From NCBI RefSeq assembly GCF_003263785.1, contig NZ_JYJK01000078.1, positions 62,001 to 126,000 on the forward strand: 64,000 nt of DNA. Reading direction: 5' to 3'. The DNA is from Vibrio variabilis (GTDB lineage: Bacteria > Pseudomonadota > Gammaproteobacteria > Enterobacterales > Vibrionaceae). The translations under genes and the position numbers were made by a program. How positions within the stretch are numbered: the first letter of the stretch is position 1; each line of letters begins with the position of its first letter. The notes below the pieces were generated by a model. That model was given only the letters and a program-made list of their open reading frames with translations. It was not told the DNA's origin and did not search any database. This document shows, in pieces, positions 28,367 to 37,654 of the stretch.

Positions 28367-29743
28367 CTACTTATCAAACATCAGTTTATCTATCTGCTTA
28401 CTATCAAATTCCGCCAGCGAGCGTCTAGCTAGCATTCGAAATGGCAAAGCCTTAACCATTTCTTCAATTGGCTGTACGGCAAAAGCCCAAAAAATTGACC
28501 CATCTAAGCCCAAGATAATAAATGCGCACAGGGGAATCGAAATAAGCCACTGACCAGTAAAGTTGATTTTGAATACAGCTGTCGTTTTGCCAAGCGCACG
28601 CAATACGTGACCATGCACCGTGTTATACCCACGGACGAGAGGTAGAAATATGTACAACGGAGCGATGATAGATAGTGCATCATAGGTCGCTGGATCCAGT
28701 TCTGGGTAGATATCGGCAAGCACAAAATGGAGTCCAGCGAAGCAAACCGCGCATGCAAAAGATGCCCAGACAGCAACATCAATACTGGTATCGATATTCT
28801 TTACCATGCCATCGGTTTTTCGGGAGCCAATTGCTTGACTAATGGTAATGGCCGTAGAGTGTGCCCACGCCGTTATAAACTGAGTGCCTGCTCGTATCCA
28901 CGGAAAAATGATGGTAATAGCAACATAAGAATGAAGACTAAGCTGAGAGTAGAGCAGTTGATACGCCGTCGCGCCGATCGATAAGATGGTGACATTGGCT
29001 GCCACCGGGAATACTTCGATAAAGTGTTTTCTTAAGTTGGTTCTTGTTGGGGCTGTAAACAAAGCCCCGTGACCGCGGAACATGGGCTCTTGCCGTACAT
29101 TCCATCCGAGGTACACCATGCGTATCGCAATGGCGATGACGCTGCCAAGTGCGGCACCGCTCACTCCTAAGCCTTGGAATGCAATCATGCCGTTGCTCGA
29201 AATGCCATTGATCAACACATACGAAAGCGCGGCGTTGATGGGTAATTCAATAAGGTATCCCTTAAAAGGAACTTTGCTTCGACCCATGCTATTGAATAGC
29301 GCGATGAGGATCTGCGTGATAGCGGTAAACAGCACTAAGTATTTCGAGATGCTCAGGTAATCACTTATCTCAGCTTGCAGTTGTGAATCCTGGATGATCA
29401 TGGCAAGTAGCGGTGCTTCAAACAGGGAAAGCAATGTCCAAAAAAGCAATGCCACTGCAAAGTTAATGAGCATTCCTGAAGATACGGCACTCGATAGCGC
29501 TTGAGGTCTTCCTGAGCCGACAGCGCGGCTTAGTACCAATTGAGAACCGTTGGCCAACGCCATCTGTATTCCCAGAATAAAGGCGACGATAGTCGTTGCA
29601 ATCCCCATAGCTGCAAGAGGCTTCTCACCCAGTGGAGATACTAACCAAATATCAATCATTAACATCGATTGCATAAGCAGTGCGTTTAACGCGAGAGGCC
29701 ATGCAATAGTGAAATTGGTACGGATATAGTTTTGAGAAGACAC
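28367..29743 (-). CDS. MATE-family efflux transporter
   Basis: About 458 residues with twelve TM helices in two halves, typical of MATE exporters driven by Na+ or H+. I chose the GTG at 29743 (reading MSSQNYIRTNFTIAWPLA) because it follows CAAGG and fits the usual short N-terminus; an ATG-like start further up at 29800 would bury the operator. The exact operator TTGTAATACAA lies 47 bases upstream of the start, so this exporter seems to belong to the alginate-locus regulon. The substrate is unknown. Confidence 0.85.
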   Translation of the reverse strand: MSSQNYIRTNFTIAWPLALNALLMQSMLMIDIWLVSPLGEKPLAAMGIATTIVAFILGIQMALANGSQLVLSRAVGSGRPQALSSAVSSGMLINFAVALLFWTLLSLFEAPLLAMIIQDSQLQAEISDYLSISKYLVLFTAITQILIALFNSMGRSKVPFKGYLIELPINAALSYVLINGISSNGMIAFQGLGVSGAALGSVIAIAIRMVYLGWNVRQEPMFRGHGALFTAPTRTNLRKHFIEVFPVAANVTILSIGATAYQLLYSQLSLHSYVAITIIFPWIRAGTQFITAWAHSTAITISQAIGSRKTDGMVKNIDTSIDVAVWASFACAVCFAGLHFVLADIYPELDPATYDALSIIAPLYIFLPLVRGYNTVHGHVLRALGKTTAVFKINFTGQWLISIPLCAFIILGLDGSIFWAFAVQPIEEMVKALPFRMLARRSLAEFDSKQIDKLMFDK

Positions 29744-29789
29744 GAAAAACCTTGACTTGTATCGACAAATTGAAGAACGCAAAGTGGTA

Positions 29790-29800
29790 TTGTAATACAA
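29790..29800. promoter_or_regulatory. FadR-subfamily operator TTGTAATACAA, copy 1
   Basis: Exact 11-bp palindrome with the tNGTaNtACNa core of FadR-subfamily GntR sites, upstream of the MATE gene and in the gap shared with the reductase gene at 30055. Confidence 0.65.
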
Positions 29801-30054
29801 AATTAGTTGTTAAACTAAGGGTTGTGTCACGCTCTTTCGGTCGATCTTCCGGCCAAGGAATAACAAGAACTTCGTACTATTTAAAAACAGTAACTTAGGT
29901 TTCGATATTGTCTATTTGTCTGACTTTATGTGCGTTATATCTCAATCTAAACGTCTAGTTCCATTTTTGTGGCTAATGGGAATTGCGAAACCAAAATAGA
30001 CGATATATAGTAAATTACACAAATAGTCATACAATAGTATTTTAGGAGTGACAC

Positions 30055-30937
30055 ATGACAAAACCAGTTATTGGTTTCATCGGCCTAGGCTGATGGGCGG
30101 AAACATGGTTGAAAACCTGCAAAACCGCGGCTTTCAGCTCAATGTAATGGATCTGAACAAAGAAGCAGTTGCAGCATGTGTTGCTCGTGGTGCGAACGCT
30201 GTTCAGACGCCTAAAGAGCTAGCTGAAAACAGCGACATCGTCATGCTTTGTCTAACAACGTCTGCCGTTGTAGAGAAAGTAGTTTACGGTGACGAAGGCA
30301 TCCTTGAAGGTATCAAAGAAGGTTCGACTCTGATTGATTTTGGTACATCTATCCCAGCTTCTACTCGCAAAATCGGTGAAGAGTTGGCAGCGCGCGGTGC
30401 AGGTATGATTGACGCACCACTTGGTCGTACTCCAGCTCACGCGAAAGACGGTTTGCTGAACATTATGGCGGCCGGCGATATCGACACATTCAACAAAGTG
30501 AAACCAGTACTTGATGAACAGGGTGAGAATGTATTCCACTAGGTGCACTAGGCTCTGGTCACGTCACTAAGCTTGTTAACAATTTCATGGGTATGACGAC
30601 AGTTGCAACTATGTCACAGGCGTTTGCTGTCGCTAAACTTGCTGGCGTTGATGGTCAGCAGCTGTTTGACATTATGTCAGCAGGTCCTTCAAATTCTCCG
30701 TTTATGCAGTTCTGTAAGTTCTATGCAGTGGACGGTGAAGAGAAACTAGGTTTCTCTATTGCGAATGCGAACAAAGACTTAGGTTACTTCCTAGAAATGG
30801 TGTCGGATCTAGGTACCGAGTCGCTTATCGCAGAAGGAACATCACGAAGCCTGCAAGCTGCCGTAGATGCAGGTCTAGCATCGAATGATGTACCCGTTAT
30901 TTTTGACTACTTCACTCAGTTGAAAAAAGACGCTTAA
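30055..30937 (+). CDS. GarR/beta-hydroxyacid dehydrogenase-family reductase, probable DEH reductase (two frameshifts)
   Basis: Restored to 294 residues, the length of GarR. It begins TKPVIGFIGLG with the NAD(P)-binding motif, then LMGGNMVENLQNRGF, and has the family signatures FGTSIPASTRKIGEEL and GSGHVTKLVNNFMGM with the catalytic Lys. The family includes tartronate semialdehyde reductase. In an alginate locus the likely reaction is reduction of 4-deoxy-L-erythro-5-hexoseulose uronate (DEH) to 2-keto-3-deoxygluconate. One base is missing near 30092 (ggctgatg for ggcctgatg-type GLGLMGG) and one near 30540 (VFH then LGALGSGH). Downstream KDG kinase and aldolase genes are not in this window. 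Confidence 0.87.
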
Positions 30938-31001
30938 TCAAAAATACGTCTAGTAATGCCCCCACGTATTAGACGGTATATCCCCCAGGCACTACACTTG
31001 G

Positions 31002-31023
31002 CCCCGCTTTGCGGGGTTTTTTT
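31002..31023 (+). terminator. Terminator after the reductase gene
   Basis: CCCCGC-TTT-GCGGGG followed by seven T. Confidence 0.92.
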
Positions 31024-31057
31024 GTATCTACAAGTTATCGCGACGTTTCTGGTTTTT

Positions 31058-31068
31058 TTGTAATACAA
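31058..31068. promoter_or_regulatory. FadR-subfamily operator TTGTAATACAA, copy 2
   Basis: Exact palindrome 218 bases before the PL17 lyase start. A related site (TTGTATTACTT) lies closer at 31237. Confidence 0.65.
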
Positions 31069-31236
31069 TTGAGGCGAGATTATTGAATTTAATCTACGTA
31101 AAACATGAAAAGAGTTGGTTTCAAAGTAGGTGATGATTAATCACTGTAGATCCCGTTAAGTAAGACACTTATGCCTATATCTTCTATGTGATTGACGTCT
31201 GCTTTCTTCCATGAATAGATTTAAATCTTAGCTATA

Positions 31237-31247
31237 TTGTATTACTT
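31237..31247. promoter_or_regulatory. Variant FadR-subfamily operator upstream of the PL17 gene
   Basis: TTGTATTACTT matches nine of eleven positions and lies 39 bases before the PL17 ATG. Confidence 0.45.
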
Positions 31248-31285
31248 TATTGAGGTCGAGTCCGGGATATAGATTGAAGGTGAAA

Positions 31286-33427
31286 ATGTCTACGTTAGTT
31301 CAACCAATACTGCTTACAGACAATGAAGTAAAGCAACTCAGTAAAGAAGTCGGCCGTGATACGCTCATGGGAAAAGCCATCGCTAAGAATGTTACGGATC
31401 TGGAAGCCTTTATGAGACTTCCAATAGAGGTTCCAGGGCATGGTGAGGCGGGTGGTTATGAGCACAATCGCCACAAGCAAAATTACACCTATATGAATCT
31501 TGCGGGTCGTTTGTTCTTGATCACGGGCGAAGAGCGTTATGCCCAGTTTGTGCGTGAGTTGCTGGCATCGTATGCTGACTCGTACTTAACCTTCGATTTT
31601 CATGTACAAAAAAATACGAATCCAACTGGACGTTTATTCCACCAAATACTCAATGAACATGTATGGCTGATGTTTAGCAGTTTGGCGTACTCATGTGTTG
31701 CATCGACCATGGCAGAAGATGAGCGCCAACATGTGATTGATAATCTCTTCAATCCAATGCTTGATATGTTCACAGTGAAGTATGCTCATGACTTTGACCG
31801 AATTCACAATCACGGTATTTGGGCTGTGGCAGCTGTGGGTATCTGTGGCTTGGCCGTGAATCGTCGCGAGTTTCTTGATATGTCGGTCTACGGTTTGGAT
31901 CGAGATGGAAGCGGCGGTTTTCTGGCACAGATCAGTAAGCTGTTTGCGCCTTCAGGCTACTACATGGAAGGGCCTTACTATCACCGTTACGCAATTCGTC
32001 CATTGTGTGTGTTTGCTGAAGTTCTGCATCGTCATATGCCTGAACTCGATATCTTCAATTACAAAGATGGTGTGATTGGTCGAACAGTCGAGGCCATGCT
32101 AGCGACGGCGTATCCTAACGGCCAATTCCCGGCACTAAATGATGCTTCTAGAACCATGAGTATTAATGATGCTGGTGTTCAAGTGGCCGTTAGTCAGTAT
32201 GCCGAACACTATGGTATTGATGAGAACTTACTTGGTATGGCCAAGATCCAAGACTCAGTATGGATGCATGCATGTGGCTTAACATTATCGAAAGCGTTTG
32301 AGAGTAAGAATGATGTTGGACTGCCTTTCTGGCCAAGTGTTGAGCTTAATGAAGGTCCGAATGGCGATCGCGGCGCTCAGGGCTTCATGCGCGTCCAAGA
32401 TAAAGACAAAGATGTGTTCCAGTTGGTTATGAACTATGGTCAGCATGGTATGGGGCACGGTAACTTTGATACTTTAGGTATCTCTTACTTTAACCGTGGC
32501 AAAGAGGTACTGCGTGAGTATGGCTTCGGTCGCTGGGTAAACGTTGAGCCGAAATTTGGCGGTCGCTATTTAGATGAAAATAAGACGTACGCACGGCAGA
32601 CGATTGCTCACAATGCTGTCACTGTTGACGAAACCTGTCAAAACTATTTTGACGTGGAGCGCGCTGACAGCGTGCATGGTGACCCCCACTTCTTCTGCGC
32701 TGATCACCAACAAATGGTTGGTATGAGTGCATTCGCTAATGCACATTATGATGGTATAGGTCAGCAGCGCAGTGTCTTTATGTTGAAGCACGAAGACTTT
32801 GAAGCGCCTTTGCTTATTGACCTGTTCCGACTGACTAGTGACTGTGCTCATCAATATGACTATTCGCATCAGTTTGACGGGCAGATCATCAGAACTAACT
32901 TTGATTATGAAGCGCACAAAGAACTGAATGTGGTCAGTGATGCTCTGGGCTATCGCCATCTTTGGAATGTTGCACAGGGTGACTTTACAGGCAGCGCATT
33001 GGTGAGCTGGCTTCAAGAAAGCAGTTACTACACCTGGCTAGGCACCAGTTCAAGTCTAAATGGGCAAGTTATTTTCACTCGCACTGGCGCTAACGATCCG
33101 AGCTTCAACCTACGTAGTGAGCAGAGCTTTATTTTACGAACGCACGGCGAAGATACCTTACTTGCGTCCGTGGTTGAGACTCATGGTTACTTCAATGAAG
33201 AGTTTGAACAGTCCGTCAATGCTCGTGGTGTGACAAAAGAGATTCGAGTTATCGGACATTCAGACTTGGCCTCTGTGGTGGAAATTGAGACAGAGAAAAC
33301 TCGATTCACTTTAATGGTAAGTAATGATCCTAATGTGACCCGTGACAGTGTGAATCATGCGGAAATAGCAGGTAAAACCTATTCATGGGTTGGCTTTTAT
33401 GCGATTGAGCAAGCGGTATTAGTTTAG
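31286..33427 (+). CDS. PL17-family oligoalginate lyase
   Basis: A 713-residue exolytic lyase that splits alginate oligomers to unsaturated monomer. There is no signal peptide from the ATG at 31286 (after GAAGG), so it acts in the cytoplasm. An alpha/alpha-barrel alginate-lyase domain comes first (about 30-330), then a heparinase II/III-like beta domain. The likely catalytic residues are in NHG (Asn175, His176) and in GYYMEGPYYHRYA (Tyr225-Tyr232 region), matching the PL17 Asn-His-Tyr set. Operators at 31058 and 31237 precede it and a terminator follows at 33527. Confidence 0.92.
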   Translation: MSTLVQPILLTDNEVKQLSKEVGRDTLMGKAIAKNVTDLEAFMRLPIEVPGHGEAGGYEHNRHKQNYTYMNLAGRLFLITGEERYAQFVRELLASYADSYLTFDFHVQKNTNPTGRLFHQILNEHVWLMFSSLAYSCVASTMAEDERQHVIDNLFNPMLDMFTVKYAHDFDRIHNHGIWAVAAVGICGLAVNRREFLDMSVYGLDRDGSGGFLAQISKLFAPSGYYMEGPYYHRYAIRPLCVFAEVLHRHMPELDIFNYKDGVIGRTVEAMLATAYPNGQFPALNDASRTMSINDAGVQVAVSQYAEHYGIDENLLGMAKIQDSVWMHACGLTLSKAFESKNDVGLPFWPSVELNEGPNGDRGAQGFMRVQDKDKDVFQLVMNYGQHGMGHGNFDTLGISYFNRGKEVLREYGFGRWVNVEPKFGGRYLDENKTYARQTIAHNAVTVDETCQNYFDVERADSVHGDPHFFCADHQQMVGMSAFANAHYDGIGQQRSVFMLKHEDFEAPLLIDLFRLTSDCAHQYDYSHQFDGQIIRTNFDYEAHKELNVVSDALGYRHLWNVAQGDFTGSALVSWLQESSYYTWLGTSSSLNGQVIFTRTGANDPSFNLRSEQSFILRTHGEDTLLASVVETHGYFNEEFEQSVNARGVTKEIRVIGHSDLASVVEIETEKTRFTLMVSNDPNVTRDSVNHAEIAGKTYSWVGFYAIEQAVLV

Positions 33428-33526
33428 CCTGTCTTCAATCCAAATCTTGGAGTCGTCATGTGAACCTGACGCACGGTTCTCGTTGATAGTGTCGAATATA
33501 GTCCGTTTTACAATCATACAAATAAA

Positions 33527-33552
33527 CAAAGCCAGCGATATGCTGGCTTTGC
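33527..33552 (+). terminator. Terminator after the PL17 gene
   Basis: CAAAGCCAGC and GCTGGCTTTG arms; weak T content downstream. Confidence 0.7.
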
Positions 33553-33644
33553 TGTTTATGGTGTGTAGTCATTACTTTACCAAGCAACTAACGAGTTATA
33601 AAAAAGATCTGACCGTTATCTCATTTAAGAGTTCTTTGCCTTAT

Positions 33645-33655
33645 TTGTAATACAA
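33645..33655. promoter_or_regulatory. FadR-subfamily operator TTGTAATACAA, copy 3
   Basis: Exact palindrome 106 bases before the PL7 lyase start. Confidence 0.65.
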
Positions 33656-33761
33656 AAATATGAGAATATTATTTGTAACAATAAAGGCATCAACGTAACA
33701 CTTAGTATTGGTGACGCCTATTGTTTTCAGTTTGATTGGACAACTCAAAAGTGATGGAACC

Positions 33762-35723
33762 ATGAATAAAAATTACTTCAAAACCCTACTCGCTTCATCC
33801 ATTGTTATCGCTCTGACCGGATGTGTTTCGACCGGTGACAACGCCACCATACAAACGCCAAAACCTATCTCTGTTGTCGCCTCCAGCCACGATGGGAACA
33901 GCCCTGAAATGGTTTTAGATGGCGACTCGAAGACCCGGTGGTCAGCAAATGGTGTGGGTGAGACCATGACGTTTGACTATGGACAAACGGTCGCCTTCGA
34001 TGCCGTCAAATTGTCATTTCACAAAGGTGACAAGCGCACGACCAAATTTGATATTGAAACCAGCCTAGACGGGTCAAGTTGGACAAAAGTCATTACCGAT
34101 GGTGAAAGCACGGGTAAATCACTGGATTTAGAACGATTCGATTTCGCTGAGACTGAAGCGCGTTACATTCGTTATGTTGGGAAAGGAAATAGCAGCAGCG
34201 CGTGGAATAGTGTGACGGAGTTTATCGGAGTTAACTGTGCGAGTGATTACTGTTCCGACCAAGAACTGCCAAGAGTGGATATTTTAACGCCTGTCGCCAT
34301 CGAATCATCTAGTCACGATGGCAATGGTCCAGAGCGTCTGTTTGACCAAGATATCAAGACTCGCTGGTCTTCTAATGGAGTAGGCGAGACGGCCACCTAT
34401 GATTATGGCAGCGTTAATCAGTTTGATGCCGTGCGCCTAGCATTCCACAAAGGTAATGCGCGTTCGACCTTGTTCGATATTGAAGTCAGTGTTGATGGCA
34501 ATACATGGAGCAAGGCACTTGAAGGTGGCATGAGCTCTGGTGCCGTCAATGGTTATGAGCGTTTTGAGTTTGCACCTGTAGAAGCGCGCTATGTGCGTTA
34601 TGTGGGTAAAGGTAACTCAAAGAGCAGTTGGAACAGTGTCACGGAGTTTGCTGCTTTGAACTGTAAGATTAATGCTTGCCCAACCAATCACATTATTACG
34701 GAAGATGTCATTGCGGCAGAAAAAGCGGCTGAAGAAAAGCGCAAAGCCACGGCGAAAGTTGATGATAAACGCAAGGATCTTCGTAAAGGCAACTTTGGCG
34801 CGGTTGTCGCTCTGCCTTGTGCGACAAGTTGTGACTGGGATGTGCCTTTAGCAGAGCCTAAGCTGCCGAGTACGCCTCAAGCGGGTAACAAGCCAGGTGA
34901 AAACTTTGACCTTACTTCATGGTACATCTCTATGCCGTTCGATCATGATAAAAACGGCAAGCCAGACAATGTGTATGAGTGGGATCTTGCCAACGGGTAC
35001 GAGCATCCGGAGCTGTTCTATACCGCAGATGATGGTGGCCTGGTATTCAAGACCTTTATCAAAGGCGCGCGTACCTCGAAAAACACTAAGTTTGCCCGTA
35101 CCGAGATGAGAGAAATGCTGCGCCAAGGTGACAAGAGCATTGATACTAAAGGCGTAAACAAAAACAACTGGGTATTCAGCTCGGCTCCAATTGAAGACCA
35201 GAAAGCTGCTGGTGGCGTTGATGGGGTACTTGAAGCGACCCTCAAGATCGATCACACCACGACGACGGGTGAGCTAAATGAAGTTGGCCGATTCATTATT
35301 GGTCAGATCCACGACAAAGACGATGAGCCAATCCGACTTTACTACCGTAAGTTGCCTAACTATGACAAAGGTACAGTCTACTTTGCGCATGAAAACACCA
35401 ACAAAGGCACCGACAATTACTACAACCTTGTCGGTGATATGACCGGTGTACCAAAAGACGGTGATGGCATCGCACTCGGTGAGACCTTCAGCTACCGCAT
35501 TCAAGTTGTTGGCAACGAAATGACCGTCACTTTGATGCGTGAGGGTAAGCCTGACGTTGTCCAAGTCGTGGATATGTCCGACAGCGGTTACGATGTTGGT
35601 GGCAAATACATGTACTTCAAAGCCGGTGTTTACAACCAAAACATCACAGGTGATCCAGATGACTATGTACAAGCGACTTTCTACAAGTTGAAGAAGTCAC
35701 ATAGTAAGTTTGCTGCGAAGTAA
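33762..35723 (+). CDS. PL7 alginate lyase lipoprotein with two CBM32-type modules
   Basis: A 653-residue lipoprotein. The signal peptide ends IVIALTGC, a lipobox with Cys20, so the enzyme is probably anchored in the outer membrane. Two repeated F5/8-type C (CBM32) modules follow (about 30-170 and 180-310), sharing SSHDGN, TRWS(A/S)NGVGET and RYVGKGNS. After an alanine/lysine-rich linker comes the PL7 catalytic domain with RTEMRE (446-451), QIH (515-517) and YFKAGVYNQN (618-627), the three PL7 signatures. It would attack polymeric alginate at the cell surface. A terminator follows at 35747. Confidence 0.94.
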   Translation: MNKNYFKTLLASSIVIALTGCVSTGDNATIQTPKPISVVASSHDGNSPEMVLDGDSKTRWSANGVGETMTFDYGQTVAFDAVKLSFHKGDKRTTKFDIETSLDGSSWTKVITDGESTGKSLDLERFDFAETEARYIRYVGKGNSSSAWNSVTEFIGVNCASDYCSDQELPRVDILTPVAIESSSHDGNGPERLFDQDIKTRWSSNGVGETATYDYGSVNQFDAVRLAFHKGNARSTLFDIEVSVDGNTWSKALEGGMSSGAVNGYERFEFAPVEARYVRYVGKGNSKSSWNSVTEFAALNCKINACPTNHIITEDVIAAEKAAEEKRKATAKVDDKRKDLRKGNFGAVVALPCATSCDWDVPLAEPKLPSTPQAGNKPGENFDLTSWYISMPFDHDKNGKPDNVYEWDLANGYEHPELFYTADDGGLVFKTFIKGARTSKNTKFARTEMREMLRQGDKSIDTKGVNKNNWVFSSAPIEDQKAAGGVDGVLEATLKIDHTTTTGELNEVGRFIIGQIHDKDDEPIRLYYRKLPNYDKGTVYFAHENTNKGTDNYYNLVGDMTGVPKDGDGIALGETFSYRIQVVGNEMTVTLMREGKPDVVQVVDMSDSGYDVGGKYMYFKAGVYNQNITGDPDDYVQATFYKLKKSHSKFAAK

Positions 35724-35746
35724 GCTATAGAGCAGGGTAAAGTTTG

Positions 35747-35777
35747 AGCCAGCAGTTTTTTGATTGCTGGCTTTTTT
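35747..35777 (+). terminator. Terminator after the PL7 gene
   Basis: AGCCAGCA and TGCTGGCT arms followed by six T. Confidence 0.88.
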
Positions 35778-35932
35778 GACTTGGCTGCCGTGTTGCCAAT
35801 AACAACAGTATTTCCCGAGAGTAAAGGCTTCGGTCAATCTTGGATGGTTACCTTTACTCCATTTCAACCGCAATACCCATCATTCATGAAGGTTTCAAGA
35901 AGTCGAACTGGAGCCTGTTTTGCAAGGGGGAT

Positions 35933-36004
35933 TTATGATGCTTTGAGTAGCGCTTCGGTTTCTGCATCCATATTGCCCATGATGCCAAAAATTACGTCTT
36001 TCAT
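35933..36004 (-). CDS. Possible 23-residue peptide or gene remnant
   Basis: A minus-strand ATG at 36004 after GAGGA opens a short frame (MKDVIFGIMGNMDAETEALL and three more residues). The ribosome site is good, but nothing else supports it. It may be the 5' stub of a lost gene. The rest of 35778-36230 shows no clear gene. Confidence 0.25.
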   Translation of the reverse strand: MKDVIFGIMGNMDAETEALLKAS

Positions 36005-36230
36005 AGTGAGTCCTCAAAAGTAGATTTAATAAGCGGTGAGGAAAAACTACGGGAGAATGGTTTCGGAGACGAATCGCTTTTGATGGGGGAATCCTCCTCT
36101 GTAGATTAGCTTGTTCAATGGTGTGTATATTTTTTGTTCGACTTGAAGAGGTGAGAGCGGTAAGGTTGGGGGATAGGTGTGCTTCAAAGCATACGGTTGA
36201 ACAACAGGTTACACGCAAGGAGGACAAAAA

Positions 36231-36865
36231 ATGGAATGGAGCTTATGGTTGGCTTATGTGGGCGTGATTACGGTGTTAATCTCATCACCGGGTCCTTCAG
36301 CGATGCTGTGCATTGCACACGGCGTTAAATATGGGAAATCCAGTGCCCTTGCGACTGTGTTTGGCGGGACGTTTGCGTCGCTTACCTTGATGTTCCTCTC
36401 TGCTGTCGGTTTGGGCGCTATTTTGGCGGCATCGTCAGAAGTCTTTTTGCTATTGAAAATCTTTGGCGCGCTCTATCTTGTTTATCTTGGATACCAGACT
36501 TGGAGAGACACAGGGACTGAGTCGGTGTTGAGTGCAGATACCGGACAAGAGAAAGTCGCGTTTACCCAGCGTGGGATTCTCAAAAAAGCCTATATGGTCG
36601 GTATCAGCAACCCTAAAGACCTACTGTTTTTTACCGCACTGTTCCCCAACTTTATTAACGTGAATGCGCCTCAACTTAGCCAGTTTGTGGTGCTCGCTCT
36701 GACATGGGTTGTGATCGATACCTTGATCATGTTGGTGTATGCGAGGCTTGGCGCTAAGGTGAACCCTTGGTTATCGAGTAAGAAAAACATCAAGCGCTTT
36801 AACAAGGTCATGGGGGCTTCTTTATGTCAGCTGGCGGGGCGCTGTTTGCTTCGAGCACAAAGTAA
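36231..36865 (+). CDS. LysE/RhtB-family amino-acid exporter (frameshift near the end)
   Basis: Restored to 211 residues, the usual length. Six TM helices and the family motif SSPGPSAMLCIAHGVKYG near the start; GISNPKDLLFFTALFPNF in the middle. RhtB-type proteins export homoserine, threonine or similar compounds. One missing G near 36813, in a G run, replaces the true end GGFFMSAGGALFASSTK (stop 36865) by an unrelated tail. It has a strong AAGGAGG site. The link to the alginate genes around it is unclear. Confidence 0.87.
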
Positions 36866-36915
36866 TCTCAAAAGTCTTCAGTACAAGGGAATGCAGACAA
36901 TAAAATTAATAAAGG

Positions 36916-37122
36916 CTAATTAAATAAAGCGCTGATGGCACGTACAATCGGTCCCAGCGCTGGCAGTATCAGAAGCAGCAAGGCCACAACGGCTAGAAAA
37001 AGGATTCGCTTCCACGACTTTGCTGCTTGCTGCGCAAAACGAACCTCGAATAGAGAACCAGAGGCACTGAGCATGGTATCTTCTTCTGTACGGTCTCTTT
37101 GCTCTTTTTCATAAAGCCCCAT
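36916..37122 (-). CDS. 68-residue single-helix membrane protein, hypothetical
   Basis: A short protein with a charged N-terminal half (MGLYEKEQRDRTEEDTML) and one C-terminal TM helix (ILFLAVVALLLLILPALGPI). It starts after AAGAGG. The orientation would be N-in. I recognise no family; it lies alone between lysE and the remnant next to algQ. Confidence 0.6.
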   Translation of the reverse strand: MGLYEKEQRDRTEEDTMLSASGSLFEVRFAQQAAKSWKRILFLAVVALLLLILPALGPIVRAISALFN

Positions 37123-37258
37123 GAGCGTTACCTCTTTCCATCTTTATCCAAACTTGTTGAATTTATATCAAATTACATGCGCATAAAGTGATTCTAGACA
37201 CGAATGAGCACTTATCACGTGAATGGCAATAAAGGTTGCAGTAGATTACTTACGCTAA

Positions 37259-37283
37259 AAAGAGCACCTCGAGGGCGCTCTTT
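37259..37283 (-). terminator. Terminator beyond the gene remnant
   Basis: On the minus strand AAAGAGC and GCTCTTT arms are followed by five T. It would end a transcript coming from the remnant at 37334-37594. Confidence 0.6.
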
Positions 37284-37333
37284 CGTCTTCTTCCCTAACT
37301 CATGCTAGATAAGTCGTGCAATCAGCGCGAAGA

Positions 37334-37594
37334 TTACTGGTTTTTCGGGTGGATACCCAGCGTTGTTGATTCTGCTTTGCTCACGTCGAACATAGTGAAG
37401 TTGTATGTCTCTGCTGTCCATGTATCGTAGCGGTCTAGTGCCCATTCACCTTGGTTGCGGTCTGTGTGCACTGTCCACAACGTTGGGAACACATCTGGTG
37501 TTTCCAAAGAGTGATCAAGCTGGTCATAACCTGCAAATGTGCTGTTGGTGGGCGTATACGAAAGGATAGTGATATGCCATGGCAGAGAGTATGT
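37334..37594 (-). pseudogene. 3' remnant of an unidentified gene
   Basis: A minus-strand open frame of 86 codons without a start codon at its head reads protein-like: TYSLPWHITILSYTPTNSTF, then DQLDHSLETPDVFPTLWTVH and DVSKAESTTLGIHPKNQ before a TAA. It has its own terminator but its 5' part is missing and the algQ terminator sits just before it, so it seems to be the tail of a gene removed when the alginate transporter genes were joined here. Family not recognised. Confidence 0.45.
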
Positions 37595-37599
37595 TCAAA

Positions 37600-37632
37600 C
37601 AAAAAGACCCGCATCGTTTTTGATGCGGGTCT
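37600..37632 (-). terminator. Terminator after algQ
   Basis: AGACCCGCATC and GATGCGGGTCT arms (11 bp); on the minus strand a T run follows. It closes the kdgM-algSM1M2Q unit. Confidence 0.92.
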
Positions 37633-37654
37633 GTAAGTTTGGTTTTTTTAAAGA

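Noticed and set aside
32570..33016. 148-codon minus-strand frame inside the PL17 gene
   Set aside because: It is wholly antisense to a well-supported lyase domain and its peptide looks like random composition; a coding shadow.
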